Of a DNA stretch of 64,000 nt, positions 1 to 10,492 are shown one piece after another; position 1 is the stretch's first letter; the number at the start of each line of letters is the position of its first letter. A program made the translations under genes and the position numbers. A model generated the notes under the pieces. It was not told where the DNA came from and made no database searches. It worked only from the letters and a program-made list of their open reading frames with translations. The stretch is from Zygosaccharomyces rouxii (taxonomy: Eukaryota; Ascomycota; Saccharomycetes; Saccharomycetales; Saccharomycetaceae), in assembly GCF_000026365.1 (NCBI RefSeq), contig NC_012993.1, positions 124,001-188,000 on the forward strand, read 5' to 3'.

Positions 1-312
1 ATCCCCACCATGGCACCTACGAAAAGTAACGAGGATACTACCGCGGTGATATTTGATAACAAGATCAAATTGTGGAAGAAAAGAGATATCAAAAACGTTT
101 GGGAATCTCTATTAGCACTAAATTTTCTCACTGAAAAATCTGCTGTTGGACTAAGAGAATCGGCTATTGCAGCTTTTTATGCCAGTAATTACCAATTTCA
201 AGGAACTACCATCCCGTTTGATCTCAGAAGATACCAAACACAAGTCACACTACAAGGACTAAGAAGAATTGTTCCTCGATCTTCGATGTATCACCCATGG
301 ACCCAACTATAG
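1..312 (+). CDS. ORC4: Origin recognition complex subunit 4, C-terminal end (partial)
   Basis: The frame is open to the left edge, so this is the last 103 residues of a longer protein; the ATG at position 10 is probably internal. The visible part looks like the C-terminal winged-helix region of Orc4, with a KNVWESLLALNFL helix and a terminal stretch RRIVPRSSMYHPWTQL. Orc4 is an AAA+ family subunit of the six-subunit complex that marks replication origins. Gene order supports the call: in S. cerevisiae ORC4 (YPR162C) lies just upstream of SGV1/BUR1 (YPR161C) on the same strand, as here. The identification rests on synteny plus the fold pattern, since the AAA+ core lies outside the window. The alternative is an unrelated 100-residue protein starting at position 10. 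Confidence 0.8.
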   Translation: MPTMAPTKSNEDTTAVIFDNKIKLWKKRDIKNVWESLLALNFLTEKSAVGLRESAIAAFYASNYQFQGTTIPFDLRRYQTQVTLQGLRRIVPRSSMYHPWTQL

Positions 313-738
313 TCAATCAAGAAACAATGCATAACACACACAAAAAAAATACCCCTACAATTGTTTTCTAACATTTTTTTCCTTTTTTATTGCAAGCAAG
401 GCTTGCCGCTGGCGGTAAGCGCTGGCGGTCAACAGCTAGGCATTATCTATATAAGTAAATCAACCAAAAGGAATCAGATGCTTGGACAAACGAAAATCAG
501 AAAGCTCTGAAACGATAGGAATTGTTGATAGAATCAATTTTAATATTAAAATTTGGCATATTTTTATATGGTTTTCTTTCCTTCGTGTTGCGTGATAGAA
601 GCTTTTCAGCGCTGGACCATTAGACCCTGTTAAAGAAGAAAGTTCTGCAAGTAATACATAGAAGAAGAGGAAGAGGAAGAAGAAGAGCAATACTAGAGGT
701 TGTCTCCGTTGTGGGCAAGTAATTGGAAATAGTTGGAT
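313..738. promoter_or_regulatory. ORC4 3' region and BUR1 promoter
   Basis: No gene is seen. A GC-rich patch stands out: GCAAGC AAG GCTTGC (392-406) is a perfect 6-bp hairpin, followed at once by two copies of CGCTGGCGGT (407-416 and 420-429). Downstream, to about 700, is a purine-rich GAAGAAGAGG tract. The antisense open frame through that tract is low-complexity and not credible. Confidence 0.45.
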
Positions 739-2688
739 ATGTCAGAGAATGAATCTAGTAATGCGAAAAAGCCAGAATTCAAGTATAAGATTGGTAAAGT
801 GAAGCATACACCAACAGTACAAAAGGATGAACGTAATGGATTAAGTTTTATTGAGCTAAAGCCATCACCAGATGAGAAAGTTTATGGATGTACGAAGTTT
901 GCAGGACATTACAAAGAAGAGAAAAAATTGGGCCAAGGGACATTTGGAGAAGTCTACAGAGGGATTCATTTGGAGACTCAAAGGCAAGTAGCCATGAAAA
1001 GGATTATTGTCAATGTAGAAAAAGAACTTTTCCCCATAACGGCTCATCGAGAAATCACGATTCTGCGAAGGTTAAACCACAAGAATGTAATTAAACTCAT
1101 AGAAATGGTTTACGATTATCCACCTGGTACTAATGGAAGAGCTGCCCGAGAAATGCCTTATCAATCACCATCAGGAAAACCTCCATTAATGAAATCATTT
1201 TACATGATATTGCCGTATATGGTTTCAGATTTGTCCGGGATATTGCATAATCCAAGGATTAATTTGAGTTTAGGTGATATAAAATGTATCATCTTGCAAT
1301 TGTTAGAGAGTCTCAACTATATCCACTGTCAAAAATATATGCATAGGGACATAAAGACTGCAAACATTCTAATAGATCATAATGGTGTAGTGAAATTGGC
1401 AGATTTTGGGCTCGCGAGATTATACTATGGTGCCCCGCCATCACTGGATTTTCCGGGTGGTGCTGGTTCAGGAGCCAAGTACACGTCTGTGGTAGTCACC
1501 AGATGGTACAGGGCACCTGAATTAGTTCTTGGTGATAAATTGTATACTACAGCAGTCGACATGTGGGGGGTTGGTTGCGTATTTGCGGAATGCTTTGAGA
1601 AAAAACCTGTCCTTCAAGGATCCACCGATATCGATCAAGGCCATGTAATCTTCAAGTTATTAGGTACACCAACAGAGGAACAATGGCCGTTAGCGTGGTA
1701 TTTACCTGGTGCAGAATTGACCAGAACCAATTATCCTGGAACGTTGAAAGAAAGGTTTGGTAAAAATTTGAGTGAGATCGGACTTGATTTCTTAAGGAAA
1801 CTATTGTCCCTAGATCCCTATAAAAGACTAACTGCCATGTCAGCAATACAACATCCTTTCTTCAAAGAGGAGCCATTACCTTGTGAGAAGTTGATTCTTC
1901 CTTGTGAGGAAAGTCATGAAGCCGATATTAAGAGATACAAGGAAGAAATGCACCAAGCAATGTCTCAAAAGGCGCCTTCGGCTCCAAGAGGACATGTTAC
2001 AGAATCAAGCTCAGAATCAGGATCTGTCCCCGTTTTTCCCAGAGCTCCAAAGCCAAAATCACATTTCCCTACAGGTCCGGCAGCTTCCTCTCGTAGACCA
2101 CCACCTGCACCGGGCACAAATTTATCGAGAAATCATACTTCTCGCTTTAACTACAATAATACCAATAATAACAGTTACGGCGGGGTTAATAAACCACCTC
2201 ATACAAGCAATTTTCAAAAATCGAGGTACAACAGTAGGTATGGCAACAACAACAACAATAACAACCTACCCTCGGGCCCACAGCAAATGCCTGCAAATCC
2301 ATACCAACACAGAAATGGGCCTCCTCCCTATGCAAATCCACAGCAGCAGCCTCCTTCAAGATATCAGGGCACTAACGAAAAGTTCTACCAGCATCATACT
2401 CATCGAGACCCCATAATTCATAATAACAACAACAATAAAAATAGTTCCAAACCAAGGCTCGAGGAAGCAAGATCCTCGAGAGTTTCCGGTGTTTCTGCAC
2501 CTCTTCCAAGAGGACCAGCGATGACGCAAGCTCCTCCACCACCTCCATCGATTTCCACACCAGGAGAAAGCATACAGCAGAATCGACCTCAAGAACGAGA
2601 GCAAGACGGTGGTAACAATCAAGAATCTTCGAAAGATGGAAGCGGAACTAGTGACAATAATAGAAAGGACATAGCTGACCTATACTGA
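739..2688 (+). CDS. BUR1: Cyclin-dependent kinase Bur1 (Sgv1)
   Basis: Cyclin-dependent kinase of the P-TEFb/Cdk9 type. With its cyclin Bur2 it phosphorylates RNA polymerase II and Spt5 during elongation in the nucleus. The first in-frame ATG, at 739, gives 649 residues; the S. cerevisiae protein has about 657. Kinase motifs are all present: glycine loop GQGTFGEV (about 65-72), VAMK lysine near 87, HRDIKTAN near 202, DFGLAR near 222, T-loop threonine in [11 protein letters not shown] near 254. The N-terminal extension before the kinase domain is typical of Bur1. From about residue 390 the tail is low-complexity, rich in N, Q, P and S with several Asn runs. It is tandem with ORC4 as in YPR162C-YPR161C. 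Confidence 0.95.
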   Translation: MSENESSNAKKPEFKYKIGKVKHTPTVQKDERNGLSFIELKPSPDEKVYGCTKFAGHYKEEKKLGQGTFGEVYRGIHLETQRQVAMKRIIVNVEKELFPITAHREITILRRLNHKNVIKLIEMVYDYPPGTNGRAAREMPYQSPSGKPPLMKSFYMILPYMVSDLSGILHNPRINLSLGDIKCIILQLLESLNYIHCQKYMHRDIKTANILIDHNGVVKLADFGLARLYYGAPPSLDFPGGAGSGAKYTSVVVTRWYRAPELVLGDKLYTTAVDMWGVGCVFAECFEKKPVLQGSTDIDQGHVIFKLLGTPTEEQWPLAWYLPGAELTRTNYPGTLKERFGKNLSEIGLDFLRKLLSLDPYKRLTAMSAIQHPFFKEEPLPCEKLILPCEESHEADIKRYKEEMHQAMSQKAPSAPRGHVTESSSESGSVPVFPRAPKPKSHFPTGPAASSRRPPPAPGTNLSRNHTSRFNYNNTNNNSYGGVNKPPHTSNFQKSRYNSRYGNNNNNNNLPSGPQQMPANPYQHRNGPPPYANPQQQPPSRYQGTNEKFYQHHTHRDPIIHNNNNNKNSSKPRLEEARSSRVSGVSAPLPRGPAMTQAPPPPPSISTPGESIQQNRPQEREQDGGNNQESSKDGSGTSDNNRKDIADLY

Positions 2689-3184
2689 TCAAGATGAGAC
2701 AAAAGAAATAAAATCCTTATTAGGTTTCAAGAAAAAAATATATACATAAACTTTTATCTTATCTAAGGAAGGCTACATGAGTTCTTTAGAATTATGTGGT
2801 GGTAAGTCTTCCGCATTGCTCCCTTGGACGCCAATCAACTTAATGATTGCAGGTCTTCATCGGGCTTAAGTTTTAGCTCTTTCATGTTGTGGTTACTATG
2901 GAATCCATTTGAGGTTCGGACCTCGCGAAACACCGGAGGTATTGTTTCATGAGTGTGCAACTCTTCGTCATATTTGAAACAGTTACTAGTAGTCCCATCG
3001 TTTTAGTTAGAACAGTTAGCCAGTTCCAATGCTGCTTCTAATTGTTAAATTTTGAATCTTTTCCTGAGACATGACTTTATTGATATAAATTGTCAGGTTG
3101 GCTAGTTCTTTATGGAGTTCAAAGGTCGAGGTCGCTGAAAAGAAATCAAAGGGAGGAGAAGGGATAAAAACACCTGATAACAGT
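2689..3184 (+). promoter_or_regulatory. SST2 promoter with two pheromone response elements
   Basis: This gap holds no gene. It contains TGTTTCA at 2943-2949 and TGAAACA at 2975-2981. These are two exact pheromone response elements (Ste12 sites) in inverted orientation, about 205-240 bp before the SST2 ATG. A perfect hairpin GAGGT TCGG ACCTC lies at 2911-2924. S. cerevisiae SST2 is induced by pheromone through Ste12, so the same control is inferred here. Confidence 0.7.
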
Positions 3185-5284
3185 ATGACTGAGACTGAGA
3201 TTAAGACAGATACTTTGCATGAACAAGCTTCTAAAAGTTTTAGGCGAACCCCGAATGGCTTGATCTTTTCAGAAGATTTAAGAGCAGTTTTCTCAGTGTT
3301 TTTAATCTGCTTAAATCTGCAAGATGTGGATAAAGAATCGAAGAAGGGAGTTTTCCGCTTCCAAAAGACTGCATATCCATTCTCATTCTCGATTCACGAC
3401 GCAGCGGAGACCATGAAGCATTTAGAATTGCAGGTTGATATGAGTGTCACGTGCATTAGTATTTCGTATACCATCCAACCGGAGATGGCATATTATCTAT
3501 TAGAAGTATTCATGGCCGCTAAATTACTTCATACGCCTGCCGATAGAACTCGTTCACTGCCAAAGGATAAAGTGTTATTACAACCTACCCCCAAGGGAGT
3601 TGCTATACTTCAAAAATACGTCAGAGATACTGGAACAAAGAAAATTCCTGACATTCTAACATCTGATTTTAATTCAATGGAACTGTTCAGTTTTGAAAGA
3701 AGTTCTGAAACAGATTCCATTATCCACAGTGACTATTTGATACATATCTTGTTTATTACGATGATGGGGTTTTCGCCAAACGTTTGGTCACCATCAAACC
3801 CAAGTGATAAAATCCCATGTTTATCAAAGCTTTTGGAGTATAGTAATAACGACGATTTAACTTTTGAAAATTTACAATTTACAAATTTTGATCAATTTCA
3901 AGCGACTAAAACGGAGGAGGAGTTCAATTGGCAGGATCACATTTCTGATGCAAGGTTACATGATGAGAATAGGATATCACCATTTGCACATAGATTTTTC
4001 ACAAATCCTGATTCAGATTCTCACGTTCAGTACTACACTTCTAATTGTGGACTAAGGTTGTTCAGAAGTAAATCATATGGACCAAATAAGACTTTAATCG
4101 ATTATAGCTTTACTACAAAGGCACTTTGGCAATGGCTTATGGATTGTACTGATATAATGTATCCAAAGGAAGCAGTTTCTGTGGCGGCGATTTTTCTTAA
4201 ATGTGGCCTAATCATACCGCTTTTGGATAATTCTTCTCCAAGGTCAAGATTTTACATTAGTAGATCTTGTCACTATACGTTTTCGAGACGTGGATGGGAT
4301 GTTTGCCAATGGAATATTGACAATATGGGGGAAATCTCTAGTCCTCCTTCCAGTGTAGATGGTAGTGGCGGAAGCAAAAGGCCCAAAAGAGAATCTAATT
4401 TTTCAGACACTACCACAGCTGAAGAAAACATTTTCCTAAAGGATACCCCCTGTTCAGATTCTGATAAGACGATCGTTTCTCCCGAATATAGGTTTAGAGA
4501 ATTTGATGATGTTCTAAACGATCCAGGAATGAGGTACCTCTTTAGAAGACATCTTGAAAATGAATTCTGTGTAGAAAATTTGGATGCATTTTTTGAAATT
4601 AAGAAATTTTCTAAGAAAGTGAAACTTTTGGAGAAACTAAACAATACCAGAAAGACCGGTGGTACTCATAGAGGTGGCAAGGGCAAAGTTTCAGATATTA
4701 AAGCTGTAATAGATACTGCCCTTGCAAAACAGGCAAATGAATGCCTTGAGATCGGATACCATATTTATGCATCTTACATCTCAGTTGGATCACCATATCA
4801 ACTTAATATCGATCACACCTTAAGGGAATCGATTAGTACAATAATGTTACAACCAAAGTTACCACTTTCAAAAAACTTTTCTTTCAAAATTGATGTTCAA
4901 GATATTTTATCAATCAATGAAGGAAATTTGGGAATAGTAACGAGTCCCTTGCAGAAACCAGAACCTGCACTACTTCGTGAAAGCATGTCCAAAACAAAAA
5001 CGAAGAGGAGAGCTTCTGTAACGAAGTCCGTATTTAACCCTATGGATGTGGATTCAGAAGCAGAGGGGGAAGTTTCACCTAGAGAGGTTTCCGGTACGAG
5101 TTCGTTTGTCCCCGAAGTTCAAGAGGATAAAACCTTAGTTACCGCTATTGATATGATAAGAACACTATCACCTCTTTTCGAAACCTTAAACCAAAGTCTT
5201 TATCGATTGATGAAGGTGGATTCATTACAAAAATTTTTGAATTCAAGCGTGTATCAAGGGGCGGTTAGTCTGGCAGATATATAG
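3185..5284 (+). CDS. SST2: RGS protein Sst2, GTPase activator for Gpa1
   Basis: Regulator of G-protein signalling that speeds GTP hydrolysis on the pheromone Gα subunit Gpa1 and so desensitises mating signalling. The frame is open further upstream, but the first ATG is at 3185 and gives 699 residues, against about 698 in S. cerevisiae. The N-terminal half carries the DEP-type region that contacts the receptor tail. An RGS domain starts near residue 440 (YRFREFDDVLNDPGMRYLF, then NLDAFFEIKKF) and is split by an insert rich in K, T and G, as in Sst2. The end (SLYRLMKVDSLQKFLNSSVY) closes the RGS box. It lies close to LEU3, as in YLR452C-YLR451W, with GCD11 between. Gpa1, its target, is 31 kb away in this window. 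Confidence 0.95.
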   Translation: MTETEIKTDTLHEQASKSFRRTPNGLIFSEDLRAVFSVFLICLNLQDVDKESKKGVFRFQKTAYPFSFSIHDAAETMKHLELQVDMSVTCISISYTIQPEMAYYLLEVFMAAKLLHTPADRTRSLPKDKVLLQPTPKGVAILQKYVRDTGTKKIPDILTSDFNSMELFSFERSSETDSIIHSDYLIHILFITMMGFSPNVWSPSNPSDKIPCLSKLLEYSNNDDLTFENLQFTNFDQFQATKTEEEFNWQDHISDARLHDENRISPFAHRFFTNPDSDSHVQYYTSNCGLRLFRSKSYGPNKTLIDYSFTTKALWQWLMDCTDIMYPKEAVSVAAIFLKCGLIIPLLDNSSPRSRFYISRSCHYTFSRRGWDVCQWNIDNMGEISSPPSSVDGSGGSKRPKRESNFSDTTTAEENIFLKDTPCSDSDKTIVSPEYRFREFDDVLNDPGMRYLFRRHLENEFCVENLDAFFEIKKFSKKVKLLEKLNNTRKTGGTHRGGKGKVSDIKAVIDTALAKQANECLEIGYHIYASYISVGSPYQLNIDHTLRESISTIMLQPKLPLSKNFSFKIDVQDILSINEGNLGIVTSPLQKPEPALLRESMSKTKTKRRASVTKSVFNPMDVDSEAEGEVSPREVSGTSSFVPEVQEDKTLVTAIDMIRTLSPLFETLNQSLYRLMKVDSLQKFLNSSVYQGAVSLADI

Positions 5285-5633
5285 GTGGCAGCCCACAAAA
5301 TATCTTCTACATTTCTTTCGCATTTGCATAATATATAGCATTTTCAATCATTAATTCACTTCGATATATTATAGTTCTAGGGTGAAAATAATACTATTAT
5401 TCTCGAAGGGCTTAGGAATAAGAAATAATATTGTTAAGGTTAAATTAACTGTACATAAATATACATGCCCTCAGGCATATACACCAAAGGAAAAAAAAAA
5501 AAGGAAAATATTTTTGGAATTAATCATTTTTATAACTGTAATGACATGCCAAAGAGAAGTGGTCACTTTTATTAAAACATCTGTTTCCACCGATATTTTT
5601 AATTTTGATTTAATTTTATTTTATCTTATGTTA
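5285..5633. other. SST2-GCD11 convergent 3' region
   Basis: AT-rich spacer between convergent stop codons. It holds several ATATAT/TATA-type efficiency elements and a GGAAAAAAAAAAAAGG run near 5489. The open frame through it is AT-driven and lacks protein-like features. No gene is seen. Confidence 0.5.
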
Positions 5634-7211
5634 TTAGAAAAGTGGTTCTAATGTAGTACCTCTCTTAATTGTTGCCCAACCAATTAGACGCCAATGCTTC
5701 TCGATACGTCTAGATAAGGCAATCTTTTCGTTAATCTCTGTACATGCTGGTGAAGTCAATTGTAATCTGGCCATATCTGCCTTAACTGCAACAACTCTTG
5801 CACCTGTAGCAGTGGAACCGATGTTAACCATGAGAACTTCGTTAGGTTCCAAGTTTCTAACCTTAGCCTTCTTCGAACCATCGGTTTTAACACCTAACAG
5901 ACGACGTAGCAATAGATAGTTGATTTCGATGTCTGTGTAAATACTTGGTAAATGACCCTTTGCACCAACAACTTGACCCACTAGACGATCAGCTCTACAC
6001 AAAGTAGGATCCACCTTAGTACCAACACCGATTAAACCACCGGGAACTGCAAATTTCAAATCATTTTGTTCAGCGAAAAGAGAAACAATGTTAGAAAAGA
6101 TTGGTTTACATTGAATCTTACCCTTTTCATCCTTGGTCACAATACCAGGTCTAATTTCAATTTCGTCTCCCAATTTAAAGACACCATTCAAGATGGAACC
6201 ACCTGCAACACCACCCTTCAAATCGTTAATTTCAGCACCTGGTTTGTTAACATCGAATGAACGAATAACGATCAATCTTGGAGAAATGTTAAAATCTCTT
6301 GGTGGTACTGGGATTGTCTTAACGATAAATTCGTTAACTGCATCGATATTGTATTTCAATTGTGCAGAAATTGGAACTATTGGGGCACCATCTGCAATAG
6401 TACCTCTGATAAATTTCAAAATTGATTTTTCGTGTTCTAAAGCACTTTCTTCTCTCATCAAATCCACTTTGTTTTGCAAAATGACAACGTGTTTCAACTT
6501 CATAATTTCTATAGCAGCCAAATGTTCTGAAGTTTGTGGTTGAGGACATGATTCGTTACCTGCAATTAACAATAGTGCTGCATCCATAACGGCAGCACCT
6601 GACAACATGGTACTCATCAAAATATCGTGACCTGGACAGTCCACAAATGAAACGTGACGGACCAATTCGTAACGACCTGGACAACCTGGTCTTTGACACT
6701 TTGGATTGATCTCCTTATCAGATTTAAATGATCTATAACAGTCTGGTTCAGGACATGTTGGTTCTTGACATTTATAGATCTTTGCATTGGCATAACCCAA
6801 CTTGATGGTAATGTTACGTTCCAATTCGTCCTTGAAACGGACGGTTTGAACACCTGAAATAGCTCTAACGACGGTAGATTTACCGTGAGCCACATGACCA
6901 ATTGTACCAATGTTAATAGTAGCTTGTCTACTGATAATTTCTGGTGATATTGGTGTTAACTTGGAAAAATCTGGGTTTTCTGGTTGTTGTGGTAAACCAC
7001 CACCTTCTTCAAATTCTCTCTTTCTCTTTTCCTCATCATCTTCTTCATCTTCAGCTAATTTATCGAAAGTGACTTTCTTCTTTGGCTTTTCAATGGTTTC
7101 TTCTTCAAGTTCGTCGGCCATTTGTTCTTCCATATCGTAAGGTTCCTCTTCTTCAGGTTCCATATTGCCGTTGATGACAATACTTGGTTCTTGATCTTGT
7201 AAATCTGACAT
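5634..7211 (-). CDS. GCD11: Translation initiation factor eIF2 gamma subunit
   Basis: The GTP-binding subunit of eIF2, which delivers initiator Met-tRNA to the 40S ribosome. The protein has 525 residues (about 527 in S. cerevisiae). After an acidic N-terminal extension of about 95 residues, which is typical of yeast eIF2γ, come the G1 motif GHVAHGKST (105-113), a zinc-knuckle insert (Cys 148, 153, 158, 172, 177), DCPGHD (191-196) and NKVDLM (247-252). These are followed by the two β-barrel domains of EF-Tu-like factors. It corresponds to YER025W and lies inside the SST2-LEU3 pair, which is evidence of interleaved ancestral order. Confidence 0.97.
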   Translation of the reverse strand: MSDLQDQEPSIVINGNMEPEEEEPYDMEEQMADELEEETIEKPKKKVTFDKLAEDEEDDEEKRKREFEEGGGLPQQPENPDFSKLTPISPEIISRQATINIGTIGHVAHGKSTVVRAISGVQTVRFKDELERNITIKLGYANAKIYKCQEPTCPEPDCYRSFKSDKEINPKCQRPGCPGRYELVRHVSFVDCPGHDILMSTMLSGAAVMDAALLLIAGNESCPQPQTSEHLAAIEIMKLKHVVILQNKVDLMREESALEHEKSILKFIRGTIADGAPIVPISAQLKYNIDAVNEFIVKTIPVPPRDFNISPRLIVIRSFDVNKPGAEINDLKGGVAGGSILNGVFKLGDEIEIRPGIVTKDEKGKIQCKPIFSNIVSLFAEQNDLKFAVPGGLIGVGTKVDPTLCRADRLVGQVVGAKGHLPSIYTDIEINYLLLRRLLGVKTDGSKKAKVRNLEPNEVLMVNIGSTATGARVVAVKADMARLQLTSPACTEINEKIALSRRIEKHWRLIGWATIKRGTTLEPLF

Positions 7212-7687
7212 TATCTCTTATCCTATACTTGTATCAAAATGTTTATCCCGTGAGTTCTTATTCTGTGTTCTTAACTCTAGCTTATCTTCACTTATAGTTT
7301 TCCCTTCGCAACCACTAAATCAATCGTTTAAAGGGAATTTTGTCGAGAAAAAGGACTATATTTAAAAAGAAATAAGCCACCTACTTTTACAACGGTCTAA
7401 TGAAACCTTTAAAAGCACTTCTGTATCGATAAAGTTAACAACCTCTCTTACTGATTAATACGCTATACGTCTGTTCTACATATGTGTGTGATGAGGTGTG
7501 AAATTGATGTTGAAAAAAAAAATTTTATTTCGCACCGACGCAAAATGATCACGTGTTGTCTACATCATGTGACTTTGGTATCACGTGATGATTTGGCTAG
7601 TATTGAAATATTAGCCGCCGATGAAAATATCGGCCAAGTATGAATTTTTATGAAGATTTTAACAATTTTATCGTAATTTTCGTAGCT
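7212..7687 (-). promoter_or_regulatory. GCD11 promoter / LEU3 3' region
   Basis: Two perfect E-boxes CACGTG (7550-7555 and 7582-7587) flank a related TCATGTGA (7565-7572). This is a compact cluster about 340-375 bp before the GCD11 ATG and of the kind bound by Cbf1 or other bHLH factors. The rest is AT-rich. No gene is seen. Confidence 0.5.
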
Positions 7688-10270
7688 CTATACAGCAGGA
7701 TTGAAAGCAAATTCGTTCAGCAGAAGATCGACATCTTTCCAAACCATATCAGATTCCCAGTTATCCCAATGTTCCATCATGGCATTGGGCGATTCATTAG
7801 AGGGTTGTGTCGGTACTGAACTGGGAGCAGCACCACTAGCGCCTCCATTAGAAGCCATAGTTCTCACATGCTCTGCTGTGGGTACCCTTCTCACAGGTTC
7901 TTGAGATTTCCTTATGCTAAATACCGACGGTAACGAAGTGTGAGGTCCACTAGAAACGGCCCGCGCTTCAGGAAGTGTAGCCAATTGATGTGATGACGTT
8001 CTGCGTGATGCTATTTCTTCTCTGGGGGATGATCTTGAGAGCATATCTTTCAATAGGACCACATCAGGTGTTTGACTTGTTGGAGAACCAAGGCTACTAG
8101 TACTGCTTGCATTACTTGCATTGATGGGATTTGGATCCAGTGGAATGGTTCTTATGATCTTTCTAGCATCCTCTTCTGGATCTTTAACCTCACTCAACCT
8201 TCTCTCGCGTTCTCCTCTGTTGATTTCTAATCGAGAACCCTCTTGGATGGCTTCTTCGCCATATTCCTCATCATCTTCGTATTTCCGAGATTCTCTCTTC
8301 AATTTAGCCATCCCACATTTCTCTCGAAGGATATAGAGGCAGTCAAAAAATACGCTTACAGACATTCTTGATTTGACACTTATGCCCAAGTTAAAATCAT
8401 TGGCGAATTTCTCATCCTGGCTCACTCTATCTTTCTTCCAGTCGTCATGCATCTTTGCGAACATGCTCCAGATGCTCCTCATTATACCAGAAGACCTGTA
8501 TGCCATATCGTGCTTTAGAACAGACGCATTGAAAGTTAATGATACGGCATCTTGATACGCTTTCTTACCCTTGGCAACATCTAGTACGGATGAAAGCGAT
8601 GAATGAACCAATTTACTAATTATGCAAGCTGCTTGCCAGATGTTCAGCACAAATACACCGGGGAAATATTTGATTACGGCTGGATCTCTCTGCCACATGT
8701 TGGTAGAATGCGTCAGTAAATCGATGGATGCATTGTAAACTTTGACCAACCCACATTTGGTCTCAAAATTTGATTCAATCTCTGACAAGGATAACGTTCG
8801 AATATCGTTATCGTTCTTTTTATGGGTAGAAAAGGCATCCATAAAGTAATATGTTAAAAGGTGGGCCTTTGCCACTAGAAACAGGAATTTCCTTATGCTG
8901 TCCAACTCGTTATTTTCCAAATTGATTTCTAATTGCGTCAACTGCTGGTTTAGAACTTTTAACAATGGCTGTTTCTGTTCGCTACCGACTATACCCAATG
9001 CATTTGACGGGTTAGAGTTCATGGTATTAATAACTTGATTCTCGAAGTGGACAATTTGAGCCATTTGCTTTATGGAAGTTGGCACGCCTGAATGTTCAGC
9101 ATCATTTGGTGATTCCCGTGATACGTTTATCACCGTGTGATCGAATGAAACGTATGCAGGGAACCCGAATGAGGATGCTATGTATTGAGATACAATATTG
9201 CAACAAACCCATGTTCTAACTTGCTCACTAATTAATTCGTGGTTGGCAGTTGCATATTCTCGGGAGTATTCTGCAGAATTAAGACCTACACGTATTGCCT
9301 GGAACATGGCGGTACCGATAGTATTCCATGAAGTATCGGCACTTAATGATGACGTTAATGGTGGCCAAAAGGTGTAAAGTAAAAAAGCTTGGACCGAATA
9401 CACGGAGGCCACATTGAGTACGGGCTCATCGCTGTCCGAAGGAGTATATCGAATAATGGGGGAAATTGTAATTTCCGCCAATATAGATTTGACCATACTG
9501 GAAAGCTTTGTCATTAGTTCTGTAGCACCGAACTTTCGACGTAGACCTGTCAAGATCATCACCCAAAATAGGCATGGCGATAGCCGGTAAATTCTTTCAG
9601 CACCTTTGGTAATGTCAATTACAGGTAAAAACGGATGATATCTCTTGGCAAACTCTTGAAACAGCTCTGCAATGTCTTCACTAGACATATAGATATCACC
9701 TAGAGTCTTTGGTGTACATTTCAGTTGTTCCGGGGTCATCTCTTTCACGTTTTGCATATGTTCAAATTCGTAGATCCAATCAGATCCCAGTGGATTAGCC
9801 CTTTGTGACCCATCTGCCGCTGTGGACGTAGGGGTGACGGTGATTCCAGACTGTTTGAGCCTCTTAACTTTGTCCTTGGTAAAATTCTGTCCATCTAATA
9901 ATGCTTGCTGTTCTTGTTCGATCTTTTTTAAAATTTCTTCAGAGCTCAAATTCGTTAAGGTCCTAGTCAGTTCTTTGAACCTCTTTTCGATAGCTTCATT
10001 TCTTGCCCTCTTGTAGGTTCTTCTGAAATCTTTCTTTAGTACACATGGCACACCTTTCTTCTGACATTTAGTACAGGGCTCTGGTGCCCTATCGTGAGCA
10101 TCGCATTTGGATTTCTGCTGCCGACACTCTACGCATGCAAATTTCCTACTTCTGCTCAGACAGCTACCAGTACTACCAGTAACACTCGATTCCTTTTTGT
10201 AGTTATTATCGTAATCTACACCACCAGCGTCAGAGTCAGGAGAGGGACTAATCGTTTCAAGTTTACTCAT
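7688..10270 (-). CDS. LEU3: Zn2Cys6 transcription factor Leu3
   Basis: Regulator of leucine and branched-chain amino acid genes; in S. cerevisiae it binds CCGGNNCCGG and switches to activation when α-isopropylmalate accumulates. The protein has 860 residues (886 in S. cerevisiae). The binuclear zinc cluster is at Cys 46, 49, 56, 66, 69 and 76, with a basic linker after it (RRTYKRARNEAIEKRFKEL). A long fungal transcription-factor middle region follows. The last 30 residues are acidic and aromatic (MEHWDNWESDMVWKDVDLL), the position and style of the Leu3 activation domain. The neighbour relation with SST2 matches YLR451W-YLR452C. Confidence 0.95.
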   Translation of the reverse strand: MSKLETISPSPDSDAGGVDYDNNYKKESSVTGSTGSCLSRSRKFACVECRQQKSKCDAHDRAPEPCTKCQKKGVPCVLKKDFRRTYKRARNEAIEKRFKELTRTLTNLSSEEILKKIEQEQQALLDGQNFTKDKVKRLKQSGITVTPTSTAADGSQRANPLGSDWIYEFEHMQNVKEMTPEQLKCTPKTLGDIYMSSEDIAELFQEFAKRYHPFLPVIDITKGAERIYRLSPCLFWVMILTGLRRKFGATELMTKLSSMVKSILAEITISPIIRYTPSDSDEPVLNVASVYSVQAFLLYTFWPPLTSSLSADTSWNTIGTAMFQAIRVGLNSAEYSREYATANHELISEQVRTWVCCNIVSQYIASSFGFPAYVSFDHTVINVSRESPNDAEHSGVPTSIKQMAQIVHFENQVINTMNSNPSNALGIVGSEQKQPLLKVLNQQLTQLEINLENNELDSIRKFLFLVAKAHLLTYYFMDAFSTHKKNDNDIRTLSLSEIESNFETKCGLVKVYNASIDLLTHSTNMWQRDPAVIKYFPGVFVLNIWQAACIISKLVHSSLSSVLDVAKGKKAYQDAVSLTFNASVLKHDMAYRSSGIMRSIWSMFAKMHDDWKKDRVSQDEKFANDFNLGISVKSRMSVSVFFDCLYILREKCGMAKLKRESRKYEDDEEYGEEAIQEGSRLEINRGERERRLSEVKDPEEDARKIIRTIPLDPNPINASNASSTSSLGSPTSQTPDVVLLKDMLSRSSPREEIASRRTSSHQLATLPEARAVSSGPHTSLPSVFSIRKSQEPVRRVPTAEHVRTMASNGGASGAAPSSVPTQPSNESPNAMMEHWDNWESDMVWKDVDLLLNEFAFNPAV

Positions 10271-10492
10271 TCCTGATAAATGTCAGTACGGGAATTCGCA
10301 ACAAGCCAGCCTCCAAATCGAGCAAGCAAATCTAAGTAGTCTTTTCCAACAATATCAGTAATTGTTATTTTGTCAACCTCTTCTCATCTCATAACTCATC
10401 TCATCTCATCTCATCACCGGGATGAAAAAAGTGAAAAATTCCATACAAACAATACTACCTTTACTGCACAAAAAAATGGTGAATTGTCAGCT
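10271..10492. promoter_or_regulatory. LEU3/MFS divergent promoter with CTCAT repeat
   Basis: Divergent promoter of 222 bp. CTCAT is repeated four times in tandem at 10395-10414; read on the other strand this is GATGAGATGAG, the core of the PAC element of ribosome-biogenesis genes. GTGAAAAATT (10431-10440), an RRPE-like element, follows 16 bp later. No CCGGNNCCGG Leu3 site was seen. Confidence 0.45.

Noticed and set aside
6133..6543. Long antisense open frames inside GCD11, HOS4, SRB4, RPS5 and others.
   Set aside because: They mirror biased codon use or acidic repeats of the real genes and have no independent support.
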